39,279 nucleotides of DNA from Polysphondylium violaceum (GCA_000277445.1 AJWJ01000198.1:1-39279), one strand, 5' to 3'; counted from the stretch's first letter, positions 10,701 to 22,478 are shown. Numbers and translations: made by a program. Notes: generated from the letters alone by a model not told the origin.

Positions 10701-12891
10701 GAAAAGAGAAAATCTGCTGCTACTCAAAAGAAGAAAGAGGTAGAAGAAGCTCAAAAGAAGAAGCAATTGGAAATTGAAGAGAGAGAAAAAGAAAGAGAAA
10801 AAGAAAGAGAGAAAGAAAAAGCTAGACAACAACAAAAAGATAGAGAACAAGAGGAAGAAAGAAAGAAAAAGAAACAATTGGAAGAAGAAAAACAAAGAGA
10901 AAAGGAAGAAAAAGAAAAAGAGTCAAGAAAAGAGGTTCATTACCAACTGTTCCCAAGAAAGAAGAACCAAAAGAAGAAAAGGTTGTTGCAAAGGAAGAAA
11001 AACCATCCAAACCAGCAGCTGCCAAAAAAGCTGTTAGTGCCGATGCTGTTGTGGAGAATCCAGATGTCGAATGTGATTTATCAAATCCAGAGTTGAGAGA
11101 AGCTTGGGTGGATATTAGAGATGACGAAAGCTCAACCAATTGGATGTTGATTGGTTATGGTGGTATGAAAAAGACACTCAAACTCTATGCCACTGGCTCC
11201 AAAGGTCTCAAAGAGTTACTTGGTAATCTCAAGGAAGAGGTCATGTATGGCTACTACCGTGTCATTTATGGTGATTCCGATAGAGCCAAGTTTGTATTCA
11301 TCACCTATGTCCCCGACAGCCTCTCTGGTATTGCCAAAGCCAAGGCCAACATGCACAAGCCCCATGTTGACAAGTTTTTCAAGTACAACCATGCTCAATT
11401 CCAAGTGATGTCTATTGACGAAATCTCTGACGACATTATCAATGCCAAACTCAAAGCTGCCGCCGGTGCCAACTATGGAAAGGGTACCGATCCCAGCGAT
11501 ACCGCCAAAACTGAAAACTTTAAGGGTATCAAAGAGAATGCCAAAGTGTTTTACCAAGGCACCGAAAAGAAGACTCAAATTGGCAAAGGTGGTGGTGAAA
11601 CCATTGTCTACAACAAAGGTCCTCTTGGTGGTACAACTCCACTCAACCTCACTGGCAGAGCTGGTATCACAGAGAAATACATTAAATCTGATATCAAAGG
11701 AAAGAAAGAAGACGACGAAGTGTTTGTACAAAGTAGAAAGAGAGCAAACTCTACCGCCGCCGACAAGGAGCCCCAAAATAGAGCCACCACCCCATCTCCA
11801 TCCCCATCACCAGTTCCTTTTGCTAGTAAATCTGATACCTCTGAATCTGAACAATCAGATTCTGATGTACAACCACCAAACAAATTCAAAGCCAACTTGA
11901 AGCCAGCCTCCTCCAAACGTGCCGCCACCCCAGCCAGTGAATCTGACAACAGCGAGTCTGAAGCCCCAGTTAGAAAACCCTCGGCTGCCTCCAAAAAAGA
12001 AGCTACTGCCCCTTCCAACGGCCCCGAGAAATGCGTGGTTTGTTCAAAGACTGTGTACAACACAGAGAGATTGTCTGCCGACGAGAGAATCTTCCACAAG
12101 GCTTGTTTCCGTTGCAACGTATGCAACAATGCCCTCAAATTGGGCAACTATGCCTCTATGGAGTCCAAGACCTATTGCAAGCCATGCTTCAAGAAACAAT
12201 TCCTTTCCAAAGGCAACTACTCTGAAGGCTTTGGTAAACTCAAACCACAACATCAATTCAATCTCAAGAAAGAGGGTAACCACGACGACGAGAGTGAAGA
12301 TGACGTTGAAAGAGAATTGGTTGAGCAACAACAAAAAAAGAAGCAAGCCGCCGCCGCAGCCGATAAAGAGAGATTGGAAAAGAAGCAACAACAACAATTG
12401 GAAAAAGAAAGACAAGATAAAGAGAATAGAGAAAAAGAAGACAAGGATAAAAAGCTAAACAACAACAGCAGGAAAAAGAAGACAAAGAAAAGGCTGATAA
12501 AGCCGAGAAAGAAAAGAAAGCCAAACAACAACAACAGCAAAAAGAAAAGGAAGAAAGAGAGGAAAGAGAAAGAGAGGAAAAAGCTGCTGCTGCTGAAAAA
12601 GAAAAGAAAGCCAAACAACAACAACAACAAGAGGAAAAAGAAAGAAAAGAAAAGGAAAATGAGAGAAAGAGTAAAGAAGAAACTCTCTCATCGTCAACAT
12701 CTGACAAATCGTTTGGCAATGAAGATTCCTTTTTAACAGATTATCAAAAAAAGAAAGAGGATGTACTTAAAGGCGGTAGAACTTCCCTTGCCTCTGCCAA
12801 CTCTAAATCATCGCCATCAAACAACAAAAAACAATTCTCATCCACCTTCTTTTCCGCCGATGCTTTAGAAGATGATAATTCTTGGATTTAA
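7792..12891 (+). CDS. Giant coiled-coil protein with ADF-H and LIM domains (frame broken twice)
   Basis: Exon 1 (7792-9235) and exon 2 (from 9304) join across a 68-nt intron (9236-9303, GTAAGT..TAG), completing a GAT codon. The reading continues to TAA at 12889-12891, about 1677 residues if two breaks are ignored. Order: coiled coil with repeated DQRL/STVNSFDQRL heptads (exon 1); a very charged E/K/R/Q coil (about 485-1040); an ADF-homology domain (about 1066-1215; LREAWVDIRDDESSTNWMLI); a Ser/Pro linker; one LIM zinc finger (about 1390-1445; C-x2-C-x17-H-x2-C-x2-C-x2-C-x17-C-x2-C); a second E/K/Q coil; and a tail ending DDNSWI. ADF-H and LIM domains point to actin binding and cytoskeletal scaffolding in the cytoplasm. 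The frame shifts by -1 near 10928-10934 and again near 12449-12454, both at A-runs and with no usable intron; missing-A base-call errors are likely. Confidence 0.85.
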
Positions 12892-12998
12892 ATACATTGA
12901 TATCCCTTCCACATACATATATTTATATTTATACACATTAATAAACACTATTCACCAACCTTTTGGTTGTATATTAAAAGAACAACAAGTTGTCTATA

Positions 12999-14518
12999 CT
13001 AGAGATTTATTATAATATCATCAGCAGTGATTTTGTTTTGAGGCTCTTTGAGTGGCTCGTCTTCATAACTATCGTCCTCGTCGAGGTCGGGAGTTATTTT
13101 CTTGAATGCAAATGTATTGTAGATGCCCAACGCCTCCCATTCGTCGACTGGAATGAGTCCTTGATGATTCAAACAATTCATTCTCTTTAGCAGATCAATG
13201 TTGGCTTGATCGGTTGTTTTGTTGTAGATAAAATCATGGAATCTAGATTCCTTGACCAACTCCAACCCATATTCTCTTGCCAACGTTACCAATATATCCA
13301 TGTGAACAAGATACTCTTCCAAATTGATGGCATCCTCTAAATAAAACTTGTAGGTTGATCCAAATGCAGAAAATACTGGTTCTTTCTCAATAAACTCAAT
13401 CTTGAATACAGAGTTTCCAAATCTATTTGATTTCAACTCTTTACATCTCTTTCTGTGATAGATTACAATAGGATTAATGAATGAATGGAGGGTTGAGTAA
13501 TTATCATGAGTAACTAATACACATACACTATATAACAAGCGTTGGGCAATGTGCCAATAAAGTGACCGTTTTGCTTCAATACCTTTGAAACGTTTTGCAA
13601 GAGACCTCTTGCACTCTCTTCCGAACGAAAGCTGTAATGGAGAGAGAATTGGCAACTCACGACATCGACCTTGGTTTTCTTGGGAAACACCTCAATGAGC
13701 TTGGGCGAGAAGCAATCGCAACATATAAAGGTGGTGTGGAATCCCAGACCCGGCAATTTGGGGTTGATTCTTTCGACTCCGTGTCTCAGAGACTCGAGTG
13801 ATATGTCAGAGACAATCAATCGATTGATGCCTACCTTTTCCCATTTTTGCAGATCACCGAGCTTGCCGCCGCAAATGTCCAACACGGTGTCGCCTGTCTT
13901 TGTAAACTCTTGAATGAGCATTGATTTGACCCAATTGTTCATGTTTCTCAGACAAATGATTCTACTCTTTCTACGAAGATATATGGGTGTATTGGATTTC
14001 TGGTCATAGTGAGATGAAACTCTAGCATTCTGTTTAGCGAATCGTTGATCTGAAAACTCGTATTTATATTGTGGATTGTGGTGTTGATGTTGTTGTTGTA
14101 GTTGCTGTTGGTTATAATAATAGTTATTATACTGTAAATTTGAATTTTGTTGATAAGGATGTTGTCTCACATCTTGATTCAAGTGTGATGGTTGATAATA
14201 GTTGTGATCATTTCTAATTTGTTTATCATATTGTCTTTGTTGATTATGTCTAGGATTATAATTACTGCGTTGTTGTTGTTGATGAGGTTGTTGTTGATGT
14301 TGTTGATATTGGCTATTATTATGGTGAGGATGTTGTTGTTGTTGCTGTTGCTGCTGTTGACTTCTATTATAGTGATTGTTGTGATGTGGATTTCTATTGT
14401 TATTATTTCTATTATTGTATCTGTTATTATTGTTTGGGTTTCTATTTTGTTCCTCCTCTGCTTTGAACTTTTCTAAAGCTTCGTAAGCTAGTTGTTGATC
14501 TTTTTCATCAAAATTCAT
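12999..14518 (-). CDS. rnmt: mRNA cap guanine-N7 methyltransferase
   Basis: Exons 14518-13527 and 13452-12999 join across a 74-nt intron (13453-13526, GTATGT..CAG), giving 481 residues; the junction yields PNACYIVKRCKEL, the expected family reading. Residues 1-150 are disordered and rich in Asn, Gln and His. The catalytic domain (about 165-455) has SHYDQK and RNMNNWVKS before the SAM-binding motif VLDICGGKLGDLQKW (about 212-226), then CQFSLHYSF (about 289-297), GTLPN (322-326), and FGNSVFKIEF after the junction. The family (Abd1/RNMT) methylates the guanine N7 of the nascent mRNA cap in the nucleus using SAM. The first Cys of the usual CGKGGD core is Gly here (CGGKLGD), a mild divergence. Its 3' end converges on the coiled-coil gene with 107 bp between. 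Confidence 0.93.
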
Positions 14519-14904
14519 TTATATATCTGTATCTGTAGCTGTATATCTATATATCTGATAAAAAAAAAAGAAAAATAAATTCCAAAATTAGAAAATGCGA
14601 AGAGCGAATAAAAAAAAAAAAAAGATATGCAAAGAGTAAAAAGAGAAAAGAGTATTTTTTGTTAAATTTAATAATTAAAATTAAATTTTATTGATATAAA
14701 TTAGGTAATAGATAGATAGTTGAATATGTCAAACACATGTGGTGTTAGTTTGGAGTTGTTGAGAGGGGGCACTTCAATGATTTATTGAAAAAGGTGAGTA
14801 TATCAAATAATTAGAGAAGACAACAAGTTTTGAGAGTATGAATGGGGATTAAATATTGATGGAGAGGGAATCAATTGATTAATTTGAATATTCAATTAGT
14901 TGAT
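14519..14904. other. Intergenic region, AT-rich
   Basis: It holds the promoter of the cap methyltransferase (poly-A/T tracts just upstream of its ATG) and the 3' region of the secreted repeat protein, with a minus-strand AATAAA (TTTATT on plus, 14781-14786) about 120 bp past its stop. No gene seen. Confidence 0.5.
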
Positions 14905-17595
14905 TTAGTTACGTTTTAATCCATATTCACAACCACATGGAGCATTGACTAAACTCCATACCTTGCTGGCAGCAGCACCGGCAGCACCAGTAGCAGCAGA
15001 GGCAGCACCGGCGGCAGCTTGAGAGACAAGTGAGAGGTTACCGGTGACGACTGGGGCAGAGATGACCTTGAAGACGGTACCGGTGGCAATCTTGGCCATG
15101 GCGTCAGCAGAGACAACTACATTAATATTACCTTGGATATCAACTTTACCAGTGGCAACGATCATTGGGACGAATGAGGTGGCAATCTTGGTGACTTGAC
15201 CAGCAGATGATTTAACACATTTGTCAACGTTGGCAACGAGGTTGGCAGTGGAGGCAACCTTGACATCACCGACAATGTTTAAGTTGGCATCAATCTTGTT
15301 ACCCAAATTGCAAGTACCGCATTTGAGTGAACCAACACCTTGGAGTAAACCGTGAGTAAAGTCAACAGTCTTGGCATCAATGATGGCACCAGCAGCCATG
15401 TTACAGACAGCATTGGCATTTTGTTGGACAAATTTAGAGGCATCACCAGCGATGGTCATTGGTTTGGAGACAGTGACAGTACCAGCGTTGTTGACAGTTG
15501 AACCAACGTTTGTTTTACCTAAGATATCTAATTTACCACCTACATCAACAAAGATATCACCAGTGATTTTAGTTTCAGAGTTGGCATTTGAACCCATTGA
15601 GCATTTACCAGTTTTACCGACTATAATTTTTTAATATATATTAATTAGTACATATGTCTTTTTTAAAAGTAATATTAATATATGATTATACTACATACCT
15701 GAAACATTTGATTTACCAGTACCAGAGGAAGTGAGACCAGATAAGATGTTGGCATTACCATTGACAATGATGGAGGCACCGTTGGTTAATTTGTTAATAC
15801 CAGCAATAGTGGCATCAGCATTGAGATTGAGGACAGCACCGTTGGAGACAGAGAGAATAGATTTGGCATCAGTGATAATTTTACCGCATTTGTGGATGGT
15901 TTGTTCAATTGGTTTGGTGGCACCGTTGTTGTTGTTGGCTGGGGCAGTGTTGGAGTTGGTGTTGGTTGGGGCAGTGTTGGAACCAGAGCTAGATGGGGAG
16001 TTGGAACCAGTGATGGAGTCAAAGTTGAGGATGGCGTTGGCAGCGACGTTGGTGGTTGATTTAATATCAGAGGCAGATAAGATGTTACAAGCTTTGTTGA
16101 CATTTAATTGAGAAGTGACGTCAGTGTTGATACCACCGAAAAGATTGGTAGTAGAGTCCAAGATAATGTTGGCTTTGGTGTTGGCATTGAGGAGAGAGTT
16201 GATGTTGGCATCACCTTTGAGGTTGAGGACGGCGTTGGTAACAGCGACATTTGATTTCTTATCACAGGTGGTTGGACCGTGGACGACAGTGTTACCACTG
16301 TTGACATTGAGGACAGCATCAGCAAATACATTGAGGTTACCTAATTTGGAATCAGCATTGACATTAACGGTGGCTTTATCTTTAATGTTGACGACGGCAT
16401 CAGCAACGGCTTGGAGACCCTTGGAGCAATCAAAAATACCAGAGTTGACGTTGACATTTGATTTGGAACCGATGATGATTGGGGTGGCGAATGAAGAATC
16501 TTTGGCAATGTTGACGTTGGCGGAATCTAATACTTTGAAGATGGATTTGTCGGCACATTTAACACCACCTAAAATGTTGGCAGTTGATTTGGTGTCTAAA
16601 ACAACAGAGGAAGTATCTTTGAGGTTAAGAATGGTGGCGATATCAGCAGTGTTTTTGACATTCAAGATACCAGTACCGGCAACGTTGACTTGGGAGGTGG
16701 CAGCAGCTTTGATGTTATCAATGACAGAGTTGGCACCGACGAGGACTGAACCAGCACCAGAGAGATCAACAGTGTGACAAGTGGATGGACCAGAGATTTT
16801 GGTGGCACCATTGACAATGCTAAGGACGGAACCAGTGGTACCCTTGAGACCAGAGACGAGATCTAAAATACCAGCAGAGCAGATAACTTTACCAGCACCA
16901 TTGATGTTGAGAGTGTTGAGGATCTTGGAATCAGCTTTGACATCAACGACAGCGTTGGCATTGACGTTGACAATTGATTTATCAGCACAAGAGATACCTT
17001 TATTGAGGATAGTAGAACCAGAATCAACGAGGAAGATGGCAGTACCGGCGACCTTTGGAACAGTGTTGTAGACACAGCTACCGGCATGTTTGACTGTACC
17101 ACCGATGATGGATGTGACGGAAGTGGCACTTGATAATAAGTTCTTGATGGTGAGGAGACCACCTTCAACAGTCATTTTACCATTGCAGTTGAGTTTTTCA
17201 ATGACAGATTCACCAGACTTGATGATGAGGGCACCATCAACGTTTAAGATGTTTTTACCATTGAGGACACCATTGACAATCAATTGAGCGTCAGCACCGA
17301 TAGAGAGAATACCATTAACGTCCAAGTTGGAGTTTAAGTTGACAATACCATTGGTAATGCTCATGGCACCACAAGTAATTGGTTTAGTGATTTGGAAGAC
17401 TTTGCCGGCGACACCTTTGATGACTATATCATCAGCTTTGGTTAAAACTCCACCAACTAATCCGAGCATGGAATCCAATTTACAGACTGGAGCAGCTGCA
17501 CATTTGTTTCCATCAAGGGTTACAGTACGTGAGTGTACCGAGCCGAAAACACATAATGATAATAATAAGATTGCAACAAATTTATGGAAATACAT
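14905..17595 (-). CDS. Large secreted solenoid-repeat protein
   Basis: Exons 17595-15699 and 15620-14905 join across a 78-nt intron (15621-15698, GTATGT..TAG), giving 870 residues. Residues 1-22 form a signal peptide (hydrophobic VAILLLSLCVFGSV, cleavage probably after VHS). The mature protein is built from degenerate repeats of roughly 20-25 residues rich in Asn, Val, Ala, Ser and Gly, with recurring patterns such as NVNADSKLGNLNV, KADAVLNV and scattered Cys, as expected of a parallel beta-helix solenoid. A Ser/Thr/Pro/Asn linker lies near 530-565. There is no C-terminal hydrophobic tail, so it should be soluble or matrix-bound rather than GPI-anchored. Composition is very even and optimised (many GTT, ACC, GGT codons), suggesting high expression. 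Extracellular-matrix, sheath or spore-coat structure is inferred; no enzyme motif is visible. Confidence 0.8.
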
Positions 17596-17851
17596 TGTTT
17601 TGTTGAATTGACTGGTTAATAAAAATTGAGAATAAAGGTAATGTTAAAAGACAGAAAGTATTGGTACTGATTGAATAGTAATGTTATAAAAAGTAATGTT
17701 ATAGGGGATTAAACAAAAAAAAAACAACAAAGTTGATTGACAAATGGAAAATGCTAAACTCAAGAGGGGATGGTTTTAGCAAATTGTTTTGTTGATTGTT
17801 ATTTGTTTGTTTTGATTGTTGAATGATTTGAAAGAATGAATTTGGCTTGTC

Positions 17852-17858
17852 TTTTATA
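17852..17858 (-). promoter_or_regulatory. Possible TATA box of the secreted repeat-protein gene
   Basis: The minus strand reads TATAAAA here, about 260 bp before the ATG at 17595, with T- and A-rich tracts between. The distance would imply a long leader, so the assignment is tentative. Confidence 0.35.
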
Positions 17859-19040
17859 CTCTCAATTTTCCAAATTTAAAATTAAATTTTATTATTAAAA
17901 CATGCAGATCTCTTGGATTTTGAACCATTTATTATGTATTTCCATATAAATATATATTTATCACTTTATCACTTATCACCCCACCCCACACCTTGATCAA
18001 CCCTTTTCCCACCCACTCTATACTTTTGTTGTCCTTATCCCCTTTTCCTTTTTTTTTTTTCTTTTCCTATCCTATCTATCTAACCACCACACTTTTCCCT
18101 CTCTTTAGTAGTACTACACACTCACACATAGATATATTTAAATCATCCCAGACTTTTTTCTATTTTCAATATTTTTGTAAGAAAGAATTATTGTTGTTGA
18201 AATCTTACGCTCTAACCAACACACACACATTCACACACATTCCTGTCTGGCTAGCATTCCCTTTCTCTCTCCTACCCCAAATACCACCACTCTAGACAGA
18301 ATAGGAATAATGAAATTCAAACAAAACATAAGTATGGGTATGTAGAAAAAAACAATAGTTTTAGTTTTTTAAAATTTATCCACCCTTTCCTTCCATTTTA
18401 ATTTCCCCTACTCCCTATTATACCACCACCACCAAAACTAGAACGTGTGGTTTGGGTGTGTCTTGGTAACATATTTTTACATTTATATTTTAATCTCTCC
18501 TTTGCCATATTGATAAAATTATTCTTGTTATTTTTGTATATCATAATAAAAAACTCTACACTTTCACACACTCACCCACTTACATACAAACTAAACTATA
18601 TCTTGCCCCATTATAATTAGTGTGTTGATAAAGAAATCCCACCAACACAAACAAACATAAACATCTTTTTAAAATATGTGAATTTAAAACCATGAATATC
18701 AATGTGTGGTGTGTGAATTGAGTGTGCTAATTGGTTAAAACAACAACAATTGGTGGAAAAAGAAAAGGGGGTGAAATAAATAAACAACACTTTTGGATAA
18801 GAGATACAGAAAATCGTATATTTGAATGGCAGTTATGGGGGCAACTTTTAATAGTACTCAAAATATACCATCTTTTGCCTGCAGGCAGGGAAATATCCCT
18901 CTTTTTTTGAAAATAGATTATGATCCACAATAAACACATCATGAGCACAGGAAGCGTAAATTAGGAATGCTTTTCAAAGAGAGGTTTACGTATATATTTT
19001 TACATACACATGAGATCATCATCATGTCACACTTAATATT

Positions 19041-19059
19041 GTTGTTGTTGTTGTTGTTG
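19041..19059. repeat. GTT microsatellite
   Basis: Six GTT units plus a partial one in non-coding DNA. Confidence 0.9.
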
Positions 19060-19724
19060 ATGGGGAATTATTAATTTCACACACTCAAAAGTCGCTTGAA
19101 ATAAACAAAACTTTTAAACAAATTGCCTAAAATAGAAAAAAGAATCATTTGTTGGGGCACCCTGATACGATCAAGAGAAAGTGTTTTTTTAAAATTAAAC
19201 TCAATGGTGCGGGGTTGTGAGTTGGTCATGAATTAAAAAACTTTGAAACTGTACCACTATAGAAGTTGTGTGTGAATGTGTGAATAAAAAATAATATTGT
19301 GGATCGTTACAAAAAAAAACTATTGTTGTAATATAACCCACATTTTAAATATGTTTTTGTAACAATTGTTTTATCCTAAATCGTTTTGATATCTATTACA
19401 ACATGTTGAGATTATCTTTGGCGTGTGTGATTTTAGTTTTGAATTTGTTTGTGTGGTGTGCTCTTTTCATTCTTTTGTGGGTGCGAGTGCTTAGACAATA
19501 AGATACAAAGGTCTTTTTTGTATTTATATTTATACATCTTAAGGCTCACCTGAAGTGTGCAAGAACTTTTCAAAAGGGCAGGAGGGTGAGAATTTATAAA
19601 CAAAAATAAAATAATGACAAAAATAGATTTAAACATTTCAACACACATACACACATACACTCACTAACACAAAACATAACCACAAACACACACATTTTAT
19701 TGTAAAATTAAAATGATAAATCTG

Positions 19725-19752
19725 TATCATTTATCATTTATCATTTATCATT
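19725..19752. repeat. Perfect heptamer tandem repeat (TATCATT x4)
   Basis: Four exact copies of TATCATT, preceded by ATGATAAA, which can pair with them as a hairpin. Confidence 0.9.
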
Positions 19753-20045
19753 AAACAAAAATATACATCATCAAAAGAAATAATAACAATAAACTCTAGA
19801 CTATTTCTAAACTTATTGCTATATTATATGTAAAGTAAATGATGTTTGTGATTTCCTTTGATTGATTGATATGATTTAAATAGTTTTTTCACAAAAAATC
19901 TGTTTTTTTTTTTTAAGTATTTTTTTTGAAAGAAAGCAATTTTCTAAAAAAATTCTAAAAGATAGCACAATTTGATAAGCCTTATCATGTAGATTATTTT
20001 CACACGCTCTCCCAATGAGACAATAGACTATATATATTATACTCT

Positions 20046-22406
20046 ATGGATACATCAAATAATACTGCCACTGTGTTGATTAAAAGTATACTCAATAATG
20101 TAGTCATTCGAAACCACATTCATCAGTACTTTACAAAGCCTCTAGGCTACTATTTGTTTTGTAATGGACAGTTATATCGAAACAGAGAGAATATGAATCT
20201 ATCCGATATTATACATACAAAGGATCAACCATTCATATTGGATAAACTCTGTAGATTTAGAGATATCTTAGAGAATAGATACAGTAATAGTAGGAGCAAT
20301 GATGATGACGGTTGTAATCAGTTTAAAACATATTATCAAGATTGGTTAGACAATGATTTTAATTTAAAGAAAAAGGGTCAGGTATTGAACACATTTGACA
20401 ATCAAGAGTTGGTCATTCACGTGATTCGAGAGATATCTGATCTCTTTTTCCGTAAAGATAAAGAAGAGGTGGCCTCGATGTTGTACCCTTTGATTGGCAT
20501 TAAGGCCTTGTCTGAGATGGTCCTACTTTTTGTACCGGATATCATGCAGAAAAAGAGCGGAGATGTTATTTCTGAAATACACGGGAAAAGAATCGTGCAT
20601 GTGAGGAACATTGATCCGACACTGTCTTTTTTCTGTCAAGACATAGACACATATTTGGCGCTGAGAGGCGACGTTGCTCTACTCCAGAGTATTTTATTTC
20701 GTCAAACCCATCTGCCGTGCTTTGATCCAATTGACAAAGAGATGGTAAAGCTGGTGTTGAGTAAATCAAACTATTACAACTATGATCTCTTGTCCGCCGA
20801 GAGAAGATCAGGCATCTTTTATGACCAGGTGTTTGGGGTAAGGATTATCAAAAGAGATGATCCATTCTTTTACCAATACTCTCCCTCAGGTTTTGGGTCT
20901 ACGATAATGTTGTGTGTTTTCAATGAATGGGTTCCGCTAGTGATCCAGTTTCTCTCGACAAATGATTGGGTGGGGTCCGGCACAAGAATCAAATTCATTG
21001 TCCAAGAGTACGATGCTGCTCAACAAATCGTCTCTGCAGTAAAAGAGTTGAAATTGAACAACAAGATCTCCTTTCTGGTCTACTCCACATCCCAAGAGGC
21101 CATCGACATTGTCAAGTTACTGACAGCCGCCCAACACGACAATATGTACTTTTCTCCTCACCTGGCCCACCAAATTGAGGATCTAAACTTTTTCTCAAAG
21201 GAGCATTCACATCTGTTTGACGAGCTTAGCAAAATCTTAGAGAACCCTCATATCAAAGATCTCATCGAGTATGGTAAAAAGCTTATTTCGCTAGGCAAAA
21301 AGAGTCAGAAAAGAGATTGGCTTCTTGTCGGCATTGCTATGAATGAATTGGAATTTGTAAAGAGTTGCCAAGAAAGCGACTCGACTCAGCAGTCAATAGC
21401 CGATAATCTGCTGATGGCATACTATTGCCACGGCAAGAATGAAATGTATCACTATCTGCTATCACTATTCGACGCCCCTGAGCTCGAGGACTATCTCGAG
21501 ACATCTCAGTTTATCATTGCCCTAAAGAAATTTGATTTGGACGGCGTCAAAGAGATTTACAACGAGTGGTCCAGAGCAGACCAGATACGCAACCTCAGAC
21601 ACCACACCTTTATTGTATTGCTCCACTCGATCATAACGGCGTCGACATACAAAGACAAGCAGAGGGGTATTCAAGTGCTCGAGTTTATCAAGAACGAGGC
21701 CATCAATTCAGACAAAAGCCGCGATGTTTTCCTTGGCATCAATATCGCATGGCCACTCACTTATTTGGTAGACAAAGAGTTGGCCCTCACCGCCCTATCA
21801 TACTGCTCCCTTGGTTTCCAAAACACACTCTTGAAAAATATGATCCCTGGCATACTGGTGGCCAACTCGTTAGACTGTTTAAAAATCGTTATTGAAAGCC
21901 TGACGCCCTCTGAACTCACCACCCTCGAGCCCCAAATCCAACCCCTCCTCAGCGAATACTTGACTTATGCCAAATCACCCTCTCTCAAATGCGCCCTCTA
22001 TCTCTTTGAACGCTTCCAACACGTGATCCACTCATCCATCCTCGACGATCTCATGTCCAGCGCCGTGAGACACAACAATCATACTCTTCTCGACATCCTC
22101 TTGCACCGCACTAAAATCCGACTCATCCACACCGCCTCTGCCCAACAGGAACAAGAGTTACTCGATCGCATGATCCTCAGATTGAATCTGTCCTCCCATC
22201 TCGTCAAATGTAATTATTTGCGCGCCAATCCAGAATTTCGTCTCACCACCATCCCAGGCCAGACCATCACCGAGAAGCCCCCTAACTTCTCAATCAGCTA
22301 CTTTTCATTTGAATTCTCTCAAACAGATACCCTAAAAAACGCCAATGTGTTCCAGTCCAGTTACCAAAGATATCACTCCATCATCTCCAAATTCCATTCT
22401 ATATAG
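20046..22406 (+). CDS. Dictyostelid helical-repeat (ankyrin-like) family protein
   Basis: An intronless frame of 786 residues from an ATG. The head matches the family: IKSILNNVVIRNHIHQYF, then GYYLFCNGQLY, PFILDKLCRFRDILEN and YYQDWLD. The middle holds DIDTYLALRGDVALLQSILF. The C-terminal part has ALYLFERFQHV and NNHTLLDILLHRTKIRLI, nearly repeated in the gene at 23641 (SLYLFEKFQHI; LLLHILLHRTHIRLI), so these two are close paralogues. There are no membrane segments and no signal peptide. The body looks like weak alpha-helical repeats without a clean ankyrin consensus. The first few hundred bases are AT-rich, whereas the last third uses many C- and G-ending codons. It ends 72 bp before the stop of the convergent secreted-protein gene. 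Function unknown. Confidence 0.85.
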   Translation: MDTSNNTATVLIKSILNNVVIRNHIHQYFTKPLGYYLFCNGQLYRNRENMNLSDIIHTKDQPFILDKLCRFRDILENRYSNSRSNDDDGCNQFKTYYQDWLDNDFNLKKKGQVLNTFDNQELVIHVIREISDLFFRKDKEEVASMLYPLIGIKALSEMVLLFVPDIMQKKSGDVISEIHGKRIVHVRNIDPTLSFFCQDIDTYLALRGDVALLQSILFRQTHLPCFDPIDKEMVKLVLSKSNYYNYDLLSAERRSGIFYDQVFGVRIIKRDDPFFYQYSPSGFGSTIMLCVFNEWVPLVIQFLSTNDWVGSGTRIKFIVQEYDAAQQIVSAVKELKLNNKISFLVYSTSQEAIDIVKLLTAAQHDNMYFSPHLAHQIEDLNFFSKEHSHLFDELSKILENPHIKDLIEYGKKLISLGKKSQKRDWLLVGIAMNELEFVKSCQESDSTQQSIADNLLMAYYCHGKNEMYHYLLSLFDAPELEDYLETSQFIIALKKFDLDGVKEIYNEWSRADQIRNLRHHTFIVLLHSIITASTYKDKQRGIQVLEFIKNEAINSDKSRDVFLGINIAWPLTYLVDKELALTALSYCSLGFQNTLLKNMIPGILVANSLDCLKIVIESLTPSELTTLEPQIQPLLSEYLTYAKSPSLKCALYLFERFQHVIHSSILDDLMSSAVRHNNHTLLDILLHRTKIRLIHTASAQQEQELLDRMILRLNLSSHLVKCNYLRANPEFRLTTIPGQTITEKPPNFSISYFSFEFSQTDTLKNANVFQSSYQRYHSIISKFHSI

Positions 22407-22478
22407 TTATTAATAAATTTGTATTATATTACTCTTGTTCAAAAAGAGATAGAAACACTATCATTTATTTATATATTA

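Larger units (their letters stand above)
17596..20045. other. 2.4-kb gene-poor stretch
   Basis: This is the longest stretch without a supported gene. Composition swings between A/T tracts and C/A-rich strings (CACACA, CCACCACC). Simple repeats include GTT x6 at 19041-19059 and a perfect 7-bp tandem at 19725-19752. An inverted repeat GCTAAA/TTTAGC lies near 17753-17781. Short frames inside are low-complexity and unconvincing. It should hold the promoter of the minus-strand secreted repeat protein and the promoter of the family gene at 20046. I found no tRNA, snRNA or class I RNA signature by eye. Confidence 0.5.

Noticed and set aside
10185-10895. Long antisense and alternative-frame ORFs in the E/K/R/Q coil
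   Set aside because: They are produced by purine-rich codon repeats; antisense reads are poly-Phe/Leu/Ser and lack any domain.
10928-10960. Possible 23-nt intron explaining the first frame change in the ADF-H/LIM gene
   Set aside because: Far too short for a spliceosomal intron; the other introns here are at least 55 nt.
16115-16777. 220-codon plus-strand frame inside the secreted repeat protein gene
   Set aside because: A shadow of codon bias in the real minus-strand gene; no signal peptide or domain.
18830-18845. Possible DUSE-like element (CCCATAA on the minus strand) for a small RNA gene
   Set aside because: The downstream 60-70 bp lacks any class I RNA, snRNA or snoRNA signature I could identify.
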